From: Chlorobiaceae bacterium | GTDB lineage: Bacteria > Bacteroidota > Chlorobiia > Chlorobiales > Chlorobiaceae | Direction: 5' to 3' | DNA: 49,466 bases | NCBI GenBank assembly: GCA_013334485.1 | Contig: JAAXXL010000014.1 | Coordinates: forward strand, 1 to 49,466 | Part shown: positions 25,689 to 34,822 of the stretch, one piece after another | Layout of the letters: the number at the start of each line of letters is the position of its first letter | How positions within the stretch are numbered: position 1 is the first letter of the stretch | Notes under the pieces: generated by a model | What the model saw: only the letters and a program-made list of their open reading frames with translations | Database searches by the model: none | Told to the model about the DNA's origin: nothing | Translations under genes and position numbers: made by a program

Positions 25689-26447
25689 TCAATCGAGATG
25701 CAGCAGTTTTCTGATCTTTTCAACTCTTCTGTTTATGGATGGTGATCCGCTGAGAAGCACAATGCCATCATCCAGATTTCTGCAGGCAATCCTTGCTGTG
25801 AGCTCGTCAAGATGGCTCTCTGTGACAGACTGCATTGAAAGGGTAAGCTCATCTGAGCCGGGTATGGTATCTCTCTGAACAAGATGCGGCTCCCGGAATG
25901 AGAGAAAGAGTTCCGGTTTCTGCTCTTCGATATAGTCAATCCTGCTGACAACCGAGACCAGGTAGATTTTTTCTGACTTTTCAAGCACCCTGGATATTAT
26001 CGAGGCCGTCCCTTTAAAAAAAAAGAGAGGCCGTGTGTCAACATGCTGAATTTTTCCCTGGGGAAATATCCAGAGAGCATTCTGACGATCAGAATCGGAA
26101 TTGAGCAGTTCAGCCGCGTATCGGAGCGTCTCCGGCAGGCTTCTGGGGCGTGATCGGTCAAGGGAAAAAGCGCCTATGCGAGTAAAAAACTGATGCTTCT
26201 GCAACTGCTGATACTCGATAATGATATGAAGGTTCTGATGAAAATACTCCTCGGTGCACAACTGTGACCAGAAGCCATCCCACCAGTAGGCGTGATTGGC
26301 ATAAAAGACAACCGGAGTGCGGGGATCCATCTTCTGCACTCCGGGTTTCATAAAAACGCGGACCGAGTTGAAATACCGTCTGAACTGGCGGCGGGAGTAC
26401 CAGCCGAACCACAGGGTATAGAGCCTGCTGCGACGGACTTTCAGCAT
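25689..26447 (-). CDS. PlsC-like acyltransferase
   Basis: A 252-residue member of the lysophospholipid acyltransferase superfamily. The acyl-transfer motif NHAYWWDGF (HxxxxD) and the block FPQGK, replacing the usual FPEGT, are present. Basic residues at the N-terminus (LKVRRSRLYTLWFGWYSRRQF) suggest interfacial membrane contact. The substrate could be a glycerolipid. Alternatively, in green sulfur bacteria it could be a carotenoid or glycolipid acyl acceptor (CruD-like enzymes are acyltransferases), which sequence alone cannot decide. The ATG at 26447 lies 7 bases past the aspC stop, so it is the last gene of the rsmD-coaD-aspC run. Confidence 0.82.
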   Translation of the reverse strand: MLKVRRSRLYTLWFGWYSRRQFRRYFNSVRVFMKPGVQKMDPRTPVVFYANHAYWWDGFWSQLCTEEYFHQNLHIIIEYQQLQKHQFFTRIGAFSLDRSRPRSLPETLRYAAELLNSDSDRQNALWIFPQGKIQHVDTRPLFFFKGTASIISRVLEKSEKIYLVSVVSRIDYIEEQKPELFLSFREPHLVQRDTIPGSDELTLSMQSVTESHLDELTARIACRNLDDGIVLLSGSPSINRRVEKIRKLLHLD

Positions 26448-26454
26448 ATACCGA

Positions 26455-27663
26455 CTATTTGAATGCTCGCCTGATACGATTGACCGCTTCTTCAAGAGAG
26501 GCGATCGATGCGGCATAGGAGAGGCGAAGATTGTTTGGCGCACCAAAAGCATCACCGGGTACGGTTGCAACAAAATGCTCCTTGAGCAGATATTCGGCAA
26601 CATCAGCAGAGTCTTTCATGACTACACCGTTGAATGACTGCCCAAGCACACCGCTGATATCCGGGAAAATATAAAAAGCACCCTGGGGCAGCGCTGTTTT
26701 AAAGCCCGGAATACTGTTAAGCGCCTTATACATATAGTCGCGTCTTTTTTCAAATTCAAGACGTCGTTCTTCTACGATTCCCTGATCGCCAGTCAATGCC
26801 GCAACAGCAGCTTTCTGGGCAATAGCATTAGGGTTCGAAGTGGTCTGCGACTGAATCTTGTCACAGGCATCAATCAGCCATTTCGGACCGGCAAGATAGC
26901 CGATTCTCCATCCGGTCATGGCATAGGTTTTAGATACGCCGTTACTCACAATGACCCAATCCTTCATGGCAGTGATTCGTGCGGGAGAGAATGGTCGCAC
27001 ACCGCCATAAACAATCATATCATACATCTCATCTGAAAGCACAAAAATCCCGCGACCTTCGACAACCTGCATCAGTGCACGCACCTCTGCTTCATCATAC
27101 ACGGCACCCGTAGGATTTGACGGTGAGTTCAGAACCAGAATCTTTGTTTTCGGGGTAATGGCTTGTTCAAGCTGTGCCGGAGTGATTTTATATTCGCTCT
27201 CAATCGTAGTGTGGACAATAACCGGAGTTCCACCGGCAAGACGCACCATTTCAGGAAAACTTACCCAGAAAGGTGCGGGAACAATCACCTCATCACCCTC
27301 TTCACAAAGAGCAAGAAAGGTGTTTGCGAGAGTCTGCTTCCCTCCATTACTGACGATGATCTGGTTTTCCTGAAACTCAAGACCATTGTCACGACGGAAC
27401 TTCTCTATAATGGCTTTTTTAAGCTCAGGAATTCCCGAGTTAGCAGTATATCGGGTAAATCCCGCCTTGATGGCATCAATTCCTGCCTGATTGACATTAT
27501 CCGGTGTCGGAAAATCCGGTTCACCGGCAGAAAGACTGACAATATCCTTCCCTTCGGCTTTCATTTTTCCTGCAAGATTGCTGATTCTCATGGTCTGCGA
27601 CTCCTGCATGCTCAAAACTCTGCGGGTCAGATATTGTTCTTCAGGATGAGATGATGTTGACAT
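26455..27663 (-). CDS. aspC: Aspartate aminotransferase (class I/II, PLP-dependent)
   Basis: A 402-residue enzyme interconverting aspartate and oxaloacetate with glutamate/2-oxoglutarate. Landmarks are [20 protein letters not shown], the Asn/Pro loop [12 protein letters not shown], the PLP-lysine motif [17 protein letters not shown] and the C-terminal NLRLSYA substrate-arginine motif. It belongs to the Ib subgroup common in thermophiles and Chlorobi. I start at the ATG at 27663, 13 bases after coaD; the longer open frame overlaps coaD. It could feed amino-acid synthesis from reverse-TCA oxaloacetate. Confidence 0.95.
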   Translation of the reverse strand: MSTSSHPEEQYLTRRVLSMQESQTMRISNLAGKMKAEGKDIVSLSAGEPDFPTPDNVNQAGIDAIKAGFTRYTANSGIPELKKAIIEKFRRDNGLEFQENQIIVSNGGKQTLANTFLALCEEGDEVIVPAPFWVSFPEMVRLAGGTPVIVHTTIESEYKITPAQLEQAITPKTKILVLNSPSNPTGAVYDEAEVRALMQVVEGRGIFVLSDEMYDMIVYGGVRPFSPARITAMKDWVIVSNGVSKTYAMTGWRIGYLAGPKWLIDACDKIQSQTTSNPNAIAQKAAVAALTGDQGIVEERRLEFEKRRDYMYKALNSIPGFKTALPQGAFYIFPDISGVLGQSFNGVVMKDSADVAEYLLKEHFVATVPGDAFGAPNNLRLSYAASIASLEEAVNRIRRAFK

Positions 27664-27676
27664 ATCGAGTGTATTG

Positions 27677-28180
27677 TTATGATTGGTGTTCTGTTCGTTC
27701 CATACGTTTTTTATTGAGCATCTCCATGACACAGGGATGAACAAACTTGCTGACATCACCGCCAAGCATGGAAACCTCCCTTATGATTGATGAGGCGATG
27801 TAGGTATACTTGACATTCGGCATAAGAAAAACCGTGGTCACTTCAGGGTAAAGATGGCGGTTCAGAAGTGACATCTGAAATTCATATTCGAAATCCTTTA
27901 CCTGGCGCACCCCCCTGACAATAGCATTTGCCCCTACTTTTCGGGCATAATCAGCAAGAAGCCCCTCGCGGAGTACCTCAACAGAAAGATTGGAATAACC
28001 GCCGATAACCTCCGTAATCATGGCCTGGCGCTCTGCAACAGTAAAGAGCGGTGATTTCTGCGAGTTTTCAGCAATAACAATAATGACATTTTCGAAAATA
28101 TTGAGCGCACGCTCAAGCACATCCAGATGACCGTTGGTAAATGGATCGAACGTTCCCGGATAAATGGCGTTATGTTTCAT
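27677..28180 (-). CDS. coaD: Phosphopantetheine adenylyltransferase
   Basis: A 167-residue enzyme for the penultimate step of coenzyme A synthesis. The nucleotidyltransferase motif is [14 protein letters not shown] (TxGH form with GH at 17-18). [12 protein letters not shown] and the C-terminal [12 protein letters not shown] complete the family signature. It lies between rsmD (12 bases) and aspC (13 bases), and an rsmD-coaD pair is common in many bacteria. Length is normal. Confidence 0.97.
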   Translation of the reverse strand: MKHNAIYPGTFDPFTNGHLDVLERALNIFENVIIVIAENSQKSPLFTVAERQAMITEVIGGYSNLSVEVLREGLLADYARKVGANAIVRGVRQVKDFEYEFQMSLLNRHLYPEVTTVFLMPNVKYTYIASSIIREVSMLGGDVSKFVHPCVMEMLNKKRMERTEHQS

Positions 28181-28192
28181 TGCATCGTTCGC

Positions 28193-28729
28193 TCAGGACT
28201 GAAAAAAAGTAACTCTTGTCATTCCGTAATCCTTATGAAAAGAGTAGTGTGGAGAGTGCTTGAATTCAAGATGTGCACGGTGTTCTATGAGAAGATAACC
28301 CTCTTCACCGAGAAGAGCACCACCGGCAATTTCTTCAATCAGCGCATCATAATCCGGCCATGAATAGGGCGGATCACAAAAAACCAGATCGTAACACTCC
28401 TTTGATCGGGAAAGAAATGCTGAAGCGTCAGCATTGACTATCTTGACCCGCGATTCAACTCCTAACTGCTGTGCTGTTGCTTTAAGGGCTTTGAGTGAAT
28501 CAACATGCTGATCGACAAAGGTGAGCGAACCGGCACCCCGGCTCAAAGCCTCGAATCCGAGCGAACCGAATCCGGCAAAAAGATCAAGCACCGCCATGTC
28601 ATCAAAATCAAGTCGTGCGGCAAGCGTGTCAAAGATCGATTTCTTGACACGGCTGCTGCATGGGCGAACATCGCTTGTGGATGAACTTCTGATTTTCCGC
28701 CCTTTGTATTTTCCTGCAAGTATGTGCAC
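28193..28729 (-). CDS. rsmD: 16S rRNA (guanine-966-N2)-methyltransferase
   Basis: A 178-residue SAM-dependent methyltransferase acting on the small-subunit rRNA. It has the RsmD start (ILAGKYKGRKI), RPCSSRVKKSIFD, the SAM loop VLDLFAGFGSLGFEALSRG and the catalytic motif DPPYSWPDY. The start codon is GTG at 28729, 13 bases after the transketolase stop, so it may be co-transcribed with it. It is followed by coaD. Confidence 0.96.
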   Translation of the reverse strand: MHILAGKYKGRKIRSSSTSDVRPCSSRVKKSIFDTLAARLDFDDMAVLDLFAGFGSLGFEALSRGAGSLTFVDQHVDSLKALKATAQQLGVESRVKIVNADASAFLSRSKECYDLVFCDPPYSWPDYDALIEEIAGGALLGEEGYLLIEHRAHLEFKHSPHYSFHKDYGMTRVTFFQS

Positions 28730-28742
28730 GAAACGCTAAAGA

Positions 28743-29654
28743 CTAAAAGTCACCATAAACAGTTTCTCCGAGGATGGCAAGTGCTTTCAGAGCATCATCC
28801 TTTGATGGGGGTTTTCCGTGCCAGTTGGAGTTATCCTCCATGATACCTTCAAAAAAATGAACCCCTTTGCCCATAATCGTTTTGGCAAGGAGAACCGAAG
28901 GTTTGCTGCGTTTGGATCCCGCTCTGAGCTTCTCTATCGTGATGACAATATCATCAATATCATTGCCGTCGCAATTATAGACATCCCATCCAAAGGCACG
29001 CCACTTGTCGGCAAACGGCTCAACACTCATGACAGATGAAACCTCGCCGTCAATCTGAATATTGTTGTAGTCTACTATTCCAATCAGGTTACCAAGCTCG
29101 TAGTGAGCAGCGCTCATGGCTGCCTCCCAAATCTGTCCCTCCTGACACTCGCCATCACCCATCAGACAGAAAACATCACTCTCTTTACCATCCATACGAA
29201 GACCAAGGGCTGCGCCTACTGCGGCAGAAAGGCCCTGACCAAGGGAACCTGATGCGATTCTGATACCGGGAAGCCTTGATTCTGAAGTCGGGTGTCCCTG
29301 AAGATAGGAGTTGACCTGCCGGAGAGAGTTCAGTTCACCAAGGGGAAAATAACCTGAACGGGCAAGGACACTGTACCATACCGGTGCAATATGACCATTC
29401 GAAAGAAAGACCATATCCAGGTCGTTGTTATTCCAGAACTCATGCGGTTTATGCTGGAGCAAACGAAAATAGAGGGCTGTGAAAACATCAGCCATCCCGA
29501 GAGATCCGCCTGTATGACCGGAATTGGCCATAGTGAGCATTCTGATAATATCCCGCCTGACCTGGCGGGCCATCTCCTTGAGATCATCAATTGAATGAAG
29601 TTCAAGAAGCTCGCCTTTTTTCTCGGCTGGATAGAGTTTTAAGTCTTTTGCCAT
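28743..29654 (-). CDS. Transketolase, N-terminal (thiamine-diphosphate) subunit
   Basis: A 303-residue protein equal to the N-terminal half of transketolase. It has ANSGHTGGSLGMADVF, HIAPVWYSVLA, GSLGQGLSAAVG and the thiamine-binding GDGECQEGQIWEA...VDYNNIQIDG. The pyrimidine-binding and C-terminal domains are absent, as in organisms with a split enzyme; the partner gene is not in the window. It would work in the non-oxidative pentose phosphate pathway. Stop and length are normal for the split type, so this is not a truncation. Confidence 0.95.
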   Translation of the reverse strand: MAKDLKLYPAEKKGELLELHSIDDLKEMARQVRRDIIRMLTMANSGHTGGSLGMADVFTALYFRLLQHKPHEFWNNNDLDMVFLSNGHIAPVWYSVLARSGYFPLGELNSLRQVNSYLQGHPTSESRLPGIRIASGSLGQGLSAAVGAALGLRMDGKESDVFCLMGDGECQEGQIWEAAMSAAHYELGNLIGIVDYNNIQIDGEVSSVMSVEPFADKWRAFGWDVYNCDGNDIDDIVITIEKLRAGSKRSKPSVLLAKTIMGKGVHFFEGIMEDNSNWHGKPPSKDDALKALAILGETVYGDF

Positions 29655-29731
29655 GGTATGTCAACAAAATTCTTGGGAATTAATGAGCTGCAAAACGCAA
29701 TATTTCGGCTGGTATAAATAATAAAAAAAAA

Positions 29732-30376
29732 TCATTCATGCTGCTGCTTTCTTTCGCGGATAAATTTCCATACAGAAAAAAGAGTGAGGCAAACAAAAAA
29801 GAGCGTAACGGGAACAGTGTAGAGAGCTGCATAACTGCCGATATTTTTCCAGTTACTTCCCAGAATATATCCGCCATAGAGTAAAAGCACATTCCATACT
29901 GTCGCACTGAGTGTGGCTGCAAGCAGCACAAAAAAAGTCCTGAGATGCATTAACCCTGCCGCAACAGAGATAACTGCTCTGGAGCCAAAAAGAAACCTGT
30001 TGAGCAGTACGGCAAGATACCCATGGGTGGCAAATCTCTTTCGAAGCAGCTCCATATCGGAAGGGGGGAAAAAACGGTGAACACGTTTTGAGAACCAGTG
30101 CTGTGCCGGAGTATCGCCTCCGGAGTACAACTTCAACCCGAAATGCTTGCTGACGAGAAAGACAACCATAAATCCCGATACAGAACCCAGAGAAGCCCAG
30201 AATATGGCGCCCGTAAAAGTTATGCTGCTGCTGTATATCAAATACCCGATAAATGCCACTGGAACATCTCCGGGTATTGGAGGAATGACGTTTTCAAGGA
30301 AAGCGATCAGAAAAAGAAAGATATAGACCGACACAGGATCGGCCTGCTGCAGATAGCTGATTGCAGATTCAATCAT
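29732..30376 (-). CDS. DedA family membrane protein
   Basis: A 214-residue polytopic protein of the DedA/SNARE-associated (VTT) family. It has ENVIPPIPGDVPVAFIGYL (the E-x-x-x-P-x-P-G motif), a charged middle with RFLFGSRAVISVAAGLMHL (the conserved F-x-R-x-x-R...G region) and a C-terminal helix ending in basic residues. DedA proteins are linked to lipid flipping and proton-motive-force homeostasis. The ATG at 30376 directly abuts a MITE-like element (30381-30492) that sits between it and purC. An operon with purC is possible but would read through the element. Confidence 0.93.
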   Translation of the reverse strand: MIESAISYLQQADPVSVYIFLFLIAFLENVIPPIPGDVPVAFIGYLIYSSSITFTGAIFWASLGSVSGFMVVFLVSKHFGLKLYSGGDTPAQHWFSKRVHRFFPPSDMELLRKRFATHGYLAVLLNRFLFGSRAVISVAAGLMHLRTFFVLLAATLSATVWNVLLLYGGYILGSNWKNIGSYAALYTVPVTLFFVCLTLFSVWKFIRERKQQHE

Positions 30377-30380
30377 CAGA

Positions 30381-30492
30381 GTCCCTCTATTTTTTGTTAC
30401 GCATTTCGATTGCGTCGTTGTCTGCCGATCCCGAAAGCGCCGGGACCGGAATCGAAATCCTGAAAACGCTCAGAATGATAAATAGAGGCGCC
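30381..30492. mobile_element. MITE-like element, copy B (112 bp, diverged)
   Basis: Ends GTCCCTCTATTTTTTG and AATAGAGGCGCC match the terminal inverted repeats of the other copies with a few changes; the interior differs entirely. It fills the gap between purC and dedA. Internal palindromes (CGGGATCGG, CCGGTCCCGG on the minus strand) could fold. Confidence 0.55.
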
Positions 30493-30506
30493 TGTTACTC
30501 CTTGTT

Positions 30507-31217
30507 TCAGTCAAGCTCAAGAACCCGCCGCTGCACTTCACTGTAAGCATCTTCAACACCGCCAAGGTCAAAACGGAAGCGATCCTTGTCGAGCTTTTCA
30601 TTAGTGTCAAGATCCCATAAGCGGCAGGTGTCAGGACTGATTTCGTCACCAAGCAGAATCTCCCCCTTGTTGCGGCCAAACTCCAGCTTGAAGTCAACCA
30701 GTTTCAGCTTTCTGTCGGCAAAGAACTTTCTGAGTACCAAATTGATTGCTTCTGCACGGCTCTTGAGTACCGCAATCTCCTCGTAGGTGGCAACACCAAG
30801 AGCAACTGCATGTGAATCATTCATCAGAGGATCATCAAGATCATCATCTTTCAGGTAGAGTTCGACTATGGGCGTTTCAAGCAGAGTCCCTTCAGCAAAA
30901 CCGTATCGTTTTACCAGAGAGCCGGCTGCGATGTTACGGACAACCACCTCAACCTTGATAATATCGAGATAGCGGCAGAGCATCTCACGGTCCGAAAGCT
31001 TTTCTACCAGATGGGTACGCACACCGTTCGATTCAAGCAGGGTAAAAAGCTTGCATGAGATCGCATTGTTGACAACACCCTTTTCTGCTATGCTCCCTTT
31101 TTTCTTGTTGTTGAAAGCGGTAGCGTCATCCTTGAACTCCTGGATGACCAGGTCACTATCACTGGTTAAAAAGACTTTTTTTGCCTTGCCTTCATAAAGC
31201 TGTGTCGTCTTTTTCAT
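30507..31217 (-). CDS. purC: Phosphoribosylaminoimidazole-succinocarboxamide synthase
   Basis: A 236-residue purine-synthesis enzyme joining CAIR and aspartate. Opening YEGKAKKVF, KGSIAEKGVVNN, the EVVVRNIAAGSLVKRYG motif, the KLVDFKLEFG block and DEISPDTCRLWD are all diagnostic. The ATG at 31217 has GGGTTT upstream, a weak ribosome site. No other pur gene is nearby. Downstream lies a MITE-like element, then dedA. Confidence 0.97.
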   Translation of the reverse strand: MKKTTQLYEGKAKKVFLTSDSDLVIQEFKDDATAFNNKKKGSIAEKGVVNNAISCKLFTLLESNGVRTHLVEKLSDREMLCRYLDIIKVEVVVRNIAAGSLVKRYGFAEGTLLETPIVELYLKDDDLDDPLMNDSHAVALGVATYEEIAVLKSRAEAINLVLRKFFADRKLKLVDFKLEFGRNKGEILLGDEISPDTCRLWDLDTNEKLDKDRFRFDLGGVEDAYSEVQRRVLELD

Positions 31218-31288
31218 TATAAACCCTTTAATATTGATTGACTGTCAGAAATAACAGCCATTACGTGGTTAAAAATAAAAACCTCTTC

Positions 31289-31693
31289 CTACTCGTCACC
31301 CTTCTTCTCTGAAGCCGCCTGCTGAACCGCTCCGGTCAGAACAATGGTAATCTGGTCATCAGTAAGACCCTTGTCTTTCAGAAAGCTCATAAACCTGAAA
31401 ACGCCCAGATCAGAAAGCATGGCTTTGGGCTGGTCACGGGAGCTTAGCCCCCTTGCACAACTGTACTCCTTGGAGGTATTGATCCAGTCCTCAATGAACT
31501 GTTCCGACTTGCCGTTTTCAAGAAAAAATCCGGTAACGATCGTTTCAACATCTTCTGTTGCAGGGTCAGGATGGGCAGTAAATATCAGTTGCATCTCTTC
31601 TGAAATTCTCGCCAACACAATAACCGCTTCCCTGTCAAGGGTCTCATCGAGGATATCTTTTGCCCGCTCTTTGACATCGCTCTTCTGGGTCAT
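31289..31693 (-). CDS. Hypothetical acidic helical protein, 134 residues
   Basis: A soluble, helical, acidic protein beginning MTQKSDVKERAKDILDE. It has no signal peptide, membrane span, metal motif or recognisable enzyme motif. GGAAAG lies 6 bases before the ATG at 31693, supporting the start. It ends 71 bases before purC on the same strand. Its codon use matches its neighbours, so it looks like a resident gene, probably restricted to green sulfur bacteria. Confidence 0.7.
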   Translation of the reverse strand: MTQKSDVKERAKDILDETLDREAVIVLARISEEMQLIFTAHPDPATEDVETIVTGFFLENGKSEQFIEDWINTSKEYSCARGLSSRDQPKAMLSDLGVFRFMSFLKDKGLTDDQITIVLTGAVQQAASEKKGDE

Positions 31694-31797
31694 AAGGCTT
31701 TCCGGATCATTGGATAATAAAATATGGACATCTGAAAATTCCCGATTAAGTTACATAATGATTATGGTAAAGAAAAAAAATTAGACAGAATGGGGTT

Positions 31798-32829
31798 ATG
31801 AGACGTCGGCACGCCATTTTTTTTCCTGTTTTCATCTTCGCAGCACTGATTTTTTCACCTTCAGTGCACTCCTCACCGGCAAATAAACCTTTGTTGCTGA
31901 CATGGTGGAACTGTGAAAATCTTTTTGATCAATTCAATGACCCTTTGACTGACGATGATGAGTTTACTCCTGAAGGAAAGCGGAACTGGACCGAAAAGAG
32001 TCTGAAGCTGAAACAGATGCGTATCCGTCACCTCCTCATGGCGGTCAAGGCCGATCCCGATTACGGAAAATTCCCGGATCTCATAGCCCTTGCCGAAGTT
32101 GAGAACCGGAGAGTATTTCAGCAAACACTCTCCGGTATTCCGTCAACAACCTACAGCACTCTCTACTATGAATCACCCGACCCGAGGGGTATTGATATCG
32201 GGCTTGCATACAATCCGCGAACGCTCACTCTTCGTTCATCCAAAGCCTACACCGTTCACCTTGATAACAACAGGCCCACGCGCATGATTATTGTTGCGGG
32301 AGTTTCAGCCTCAGGCCATCATCTTGACGTGATTCTGAACCACTGGCCCTCAAGATCGCTCGACACCCGGTGGAGTGAACCGAAGCGAATGGCTGCGGCA
32401 AAGGTAACTCGCCATATTCTCGACAGCCTGAGACTCGGCAATCCGGGGGCTGATATTGTCACGATGGGCGATTTCAATGATGAACCGGAAAACCGTTCCA
32501 TTAAAGAGGTGCTTGGCTCCTCATTCGATGCGGCTAAAGTCAGGAGTGAAGGAAAGCACCTCCTCTATAACTGCTGGTCAGGCTATAGAGGAATCGGGAG
32601 CTACTCCTATCACGGCAAGTGGTCGCGGATTGACCAGATACTGCTCTCAAGCGGCCTGCTTGACAAGCGAGGGTTTTCCATGCCGGATAACGCATTCCGC
32701 TGCTTTGTTTTTTCAAAAATGCTCGACAATTCGGGTAAAAAAACATGGCCAACCTATGAAAAACAGATCTATAAAGGCGGTTACTCCGACCATCTGCCTC
32801 TGTTGCTAAAGCTTCATATCAATCCATAG
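31798..32829 (+). CDS. Exported endonuclease/exonuclease/phosphatase family protein
   Basis: A 343-residue protein with a signal peptide (hydrophobic core near 8-20, SPSVHSS cleavage area) and the EEP fold. WNCENLFDQ at the start, ALAEVENR (catalytic Glu), NHWPSR, GDFNDEPENRS and the C-terminal YSDHLPLL (catalytic His) line up with magnesium-dependent nucleases/phosphatases such as DNase I and related secreted nucleases. It probably scavenges nucleic acid or phosphate in the periplasm. It is transcribed away from the 31289 gene. Confidence 0.92.
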   Translation: MRRRHAIFFPVFIFAALIFSPSVHSSPANKPLLLTWWNCENLFDQFNDPLTDDDEFTPEGKRNWTEKSLKLKQMRIRHLLMAVKADPDYGKFPDLIALAEVENRRVFQQTLSGIPSTTYSTLYYESPDPRGIDIGLAYNPRTLTLRSSKAYTVHLDNNRPTRMIIVAGVSASGHHLDVILNHWPSRSLDTRWSEPKRMAAAKVTRHILDSLRLGNPGADIVTMGDFNDEPENRSIKEVLGSSFDAAKVRSEGKHLLYNCWSGYRGIGSYSYHGKWSRIDQILLSSGLLDKRGFSMPDNAFRCFVFSKMLDNSGKKTWPTYEKQIYKGGYSDHLPLLLKLHINP

Positions 32830-32888
32830 AGAACCGATATAAAAAAGACTCCCCTGCTCTCCCTGATCATTTTAAGCCTCTTTTAAGC

Positions 32889-32920
32889 TCCGGCTTAACC
32901 TCCTTTAAGGTTGAGCCGGA
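32889..32920. terminator. 13-bp stem-loop between the nuclease and zinc-ribbon genes
   Basis: TCCGGCTTAACCT (32889-32901) pairs with AGGTTGAGCCGGA (32908-32920), one mismatch, 6-base loop. There is no T-tract, so it may be an mRNA-end stabiliser, or a leader structure 56 bases before the next ATG. Confidence 0.5.
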
Positions 32921-32975
32921 TATCTTCATGATTAGAGTAAAAAAATATTACCACCTCACACTAACCATTACACTC

Positions 32976-33269
32976 ATGAAATGCCCGGCATGCAACAACA
33001 TCAATCTCCTGATAACCGAGCGTCAGGGTATCGAAATCGATTATTGTCCTGAATGTCGTGGCGTGTGGCTCGACAGGGGTGAACTGGACAAGATTATAGA
33101 GCGATCAGGAACTGAATACCGTTCAGAAAAATCGAGTCACGGCTATGACAAGAATGATTCTCATCGTGGCTATCATGAGAATGATCACGACTACTCTATT
33201 GATCCGAAAACAGGCAGACGAAAAAGAAAGGGTGGTCCACTCGGTTTTCTTGAAGAGCTGTTTGACTGA
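32976..33269 (+). CDS. TFIIB-type zinc-ribbon protein
   Basis: A 97-residue protein with two CxxC pairs, CPAC (3-6) and CPEC, followed by RGVWLDRGELDKIIE. This is the zf-TFIIB/YjbQ-like zinc ribbon found in many small bacterial proteins. The middle is a His/Asp/Asn/Tyr-rich low-complexity stretch (HGYDKNDSHRGYHENDHDYS) that could bind metal, and the end is basic then hydrophobic (GGPLGFLEELFD). The ATG at 32976 starts right at the zinc ribbon; an upstream ATG at 32928 would add 16 residues. Function unknown; its neighbours (metal transporters further on) make metal handling a reasonable guess only. Confidence 0.82.
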   Translation: MKCPACNNINLLITERQGIEIDYCPECRGVWLDRGELDKIIERSGTEYRSEKSSHGYDKNDSHRGYHENDHDYSIDPKTGRRKRKGGPLGFLEELFD

Positions 33270-33330
33270 ACAGAGGCGAAAAGCTGAACAGATATCTTCT
33301 TCAACAGACACATTCAAATTATCAGAAGAG

Positions 33331-33747
33331 ATGACACACCATTTTCGTTCCTTTTTGACTGGAGTTGTGGCGGTGACAATGATTTCATTGACCGCCTGCA
33401 ACAGTACAAACAACGAGATAAAAACCACTCAGTTGAATTCGGACTCCGAAGTAATCAATCGTGATGTGAGCGGGCGCATAACTGACTTTGCAAGGTCGGT
33501 TGCTGTTGATTCCACTTCGGCCAATATCTACATCGGGAGCGCATCAATAAAAATCGCCTCAGGTGACAGTGAAGGGGCCATAACTGATCTGACCCAGGCA
33601 ATTAAACTCAATCCAAAGTCTATAACGGCCTACTCCGCCAGAGCAACTGCAAAGTTTTCAGAAGAGGATCTGACGGGGGCCTTGACTGATCTGCTCATGG
33701 CAGGAAAGCTTATGCTTGGAAGGTCATTAAATGCAAATGTGCTGTAA
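33331..33747 (+). CDS. TPR-like lipoprotein
   Basis: A 138-residue lipoprotein: signal peptide with lipobox LTAC, a Thr/Asn/Ser-rich linker, then about two tetratricopeptide repeats (NIYIGSASIKIASGDSEGAI and KSITAYSARATAKFSEEDL). TPRs mediate protein contacts, so this is probably an envelope scaffold or adaptor. The ATG at 33331 is chosen since the preceding open frame is hydrophilic and lies in an unrelated frame of the zinc-ribbon gene. It lies 61 bases past that gene on the same strand. It converges with the CorA gene. Confidence 0.82.
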   Translation: MTHHFRSFLTGVVAVTMISLTACNSTNNEIKTTQLNSDSEVINRDVSGRITDFARSVAVDSTSANIYIGSASIKIASGDSEGAITDLTQAIKLNPKSITAYSARATAKFSEEDLTGALTDLLMAGKLMLGRSLNANVL

Positions 33748-33775
33748 CAGAAACGAGCAAGCTACTCTCCGCTCA

Positions 33776-33811
33776 ACGGTACGACTCACTTCTTCATGGG
33801 AGTCGTACCGT
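33776..33811. terminator. Perfect 12-bp stem-loop between convergent genes
   Basis: ACGGTACGACTC (33776-33787) and its exact complement (33800-33811) flank a 12-base loop, between the TPR lipoprotein stop and the corA stop. It probably serves both directions, though there is no long T-run. Confidence 0.65.
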
Positions 33812-33826
33812 ATATCATCAATCCGC

Positions 33827-34753
33827 TCAAAGCCAGTTTCTGCTTTTGAATAGCAGTACCCCGGAAGTTGAAAGCAAAAAGGAGAACATCAGAATAAACC
33901 AGAAGCCGAAGGGCGAGTTCTCAAGCGCGTTGGGAACATTCATGCCATACAGGCTTGCGATAAGGGTCGGAATCATCAGAATGATCGATATCGAAGTCAG
34001 CCGCTTCATCACCACGTTCAGATTGTTGGATATAACCGAGGCATAAGCATCCATCATACCGCTCAGAATATCACTGTAGATGTTTGTTATCTCCTGCGCC
34101 TGTTTCAGCTCAACCTCCACATCCTCTATCAGATCAATATCATAGGCATCTCTTTTTGATTTGATATTCTTTATACGATGGAGCAGAATATCATTACCCT
34201 TGAGAGAGGTCAAAAAATAGACAAGACACTTTTCAATCTGGAGCAGTGTCTGAAGATCCTCGTTTTTAATAGACTTGTCGAGCTTGCTTTCAGCATTTTT
34301 AATCTGCTGGTTGATCTGTTTGAGATACTTCAAAAACCAGATACTTGAAGAGAGCAGCAGCTTGAGAAGGAGATCGAAATTGTTTTCGACAATGATGTTT
34401 TTACGCTTCGTATGCTCAATAAAATCCTGAATAAGTTCAGTCTCAAAAAAGCAGATCGAGAGGATAATGTCCTCATTGAAAATAACACCAAGCGGAATGG
34501 TTGTAAAGGGCAGATCAACATCGTTGGTTTTATGGGGTATTCTGAGCAGAATAAAGTACCACCCGTCCTCTATTTCAATACGGGGCCGCTCATCGGGATC
34601 ATCAATGTCGTTATAAAATGACAAGGGCACTTTCAACTCATTGATTAAATAATCTCTGTCATTTTCATCCGGACACTCAATATTGATCCAGCAGTTCTTT
34701 TGCCACTTTTCAATGGGTTCCAGTCCGTTTCCGTTTTTAAGAAATACCCTCAT
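33827..34753 (-). CDS. corA: CorA-family magnesium/cobalt channel
   Basis: A 308-residue protein with a long acidic cytoplasmic helical domain and two C-terminal membrane helices separated by the signature YGMNVP. The second helix ends RNWL near the C-terminus. Length is standard. CorA forms pentameric Mg2+ channels gated by cytosolic Mg2+. It opens a block of four cation transporters (33.8-39.9 kb): CorA, CDF, P-type ATPase and Nramp-like. The ATG at 34753 has no clear ribosome site. Confidence 0.95.
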   Translation of the reverse strand: MRVFLKNGNGLEPIEKWQKNCWINIECPDENDRDYLINELKVPLSFYNDIDDPDERPRIEIEDGWYFILLRIPHKTNDVDLPFTTIPLGVIFNEDIILSICFFETELIQDFIEHTKRKNIIVENNFDLLLKLLLSSSIWFLKYLKQINQQIKNAESKLDKSIKNEDLQTLLQIEKCLVYFLTSLKGNDILLHRIKNIKSKRDAYDIDLIEDVEVELKQAQEITNIYSDILSGMMDAYASVISNNLNVVMKRLTSISIILMIPTLIASLYGMNVPNALENSPFGFWFILMFSFLLSTSGVLLFKSRNWL

Positions 34754-34822
34754 TATTACAACTGTTAAATAATGACAAAAAATGAACCCCGCTCTCTAAC
34801 CCCGCAACATCAACTGTAACCG

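Noticed and set aside
28743-29654. Truncated transketolase pseudogene
   Set aside because: The stop and length match the split N-terminal subunit known in many bacteria; all thiamine-binding residues are intact.
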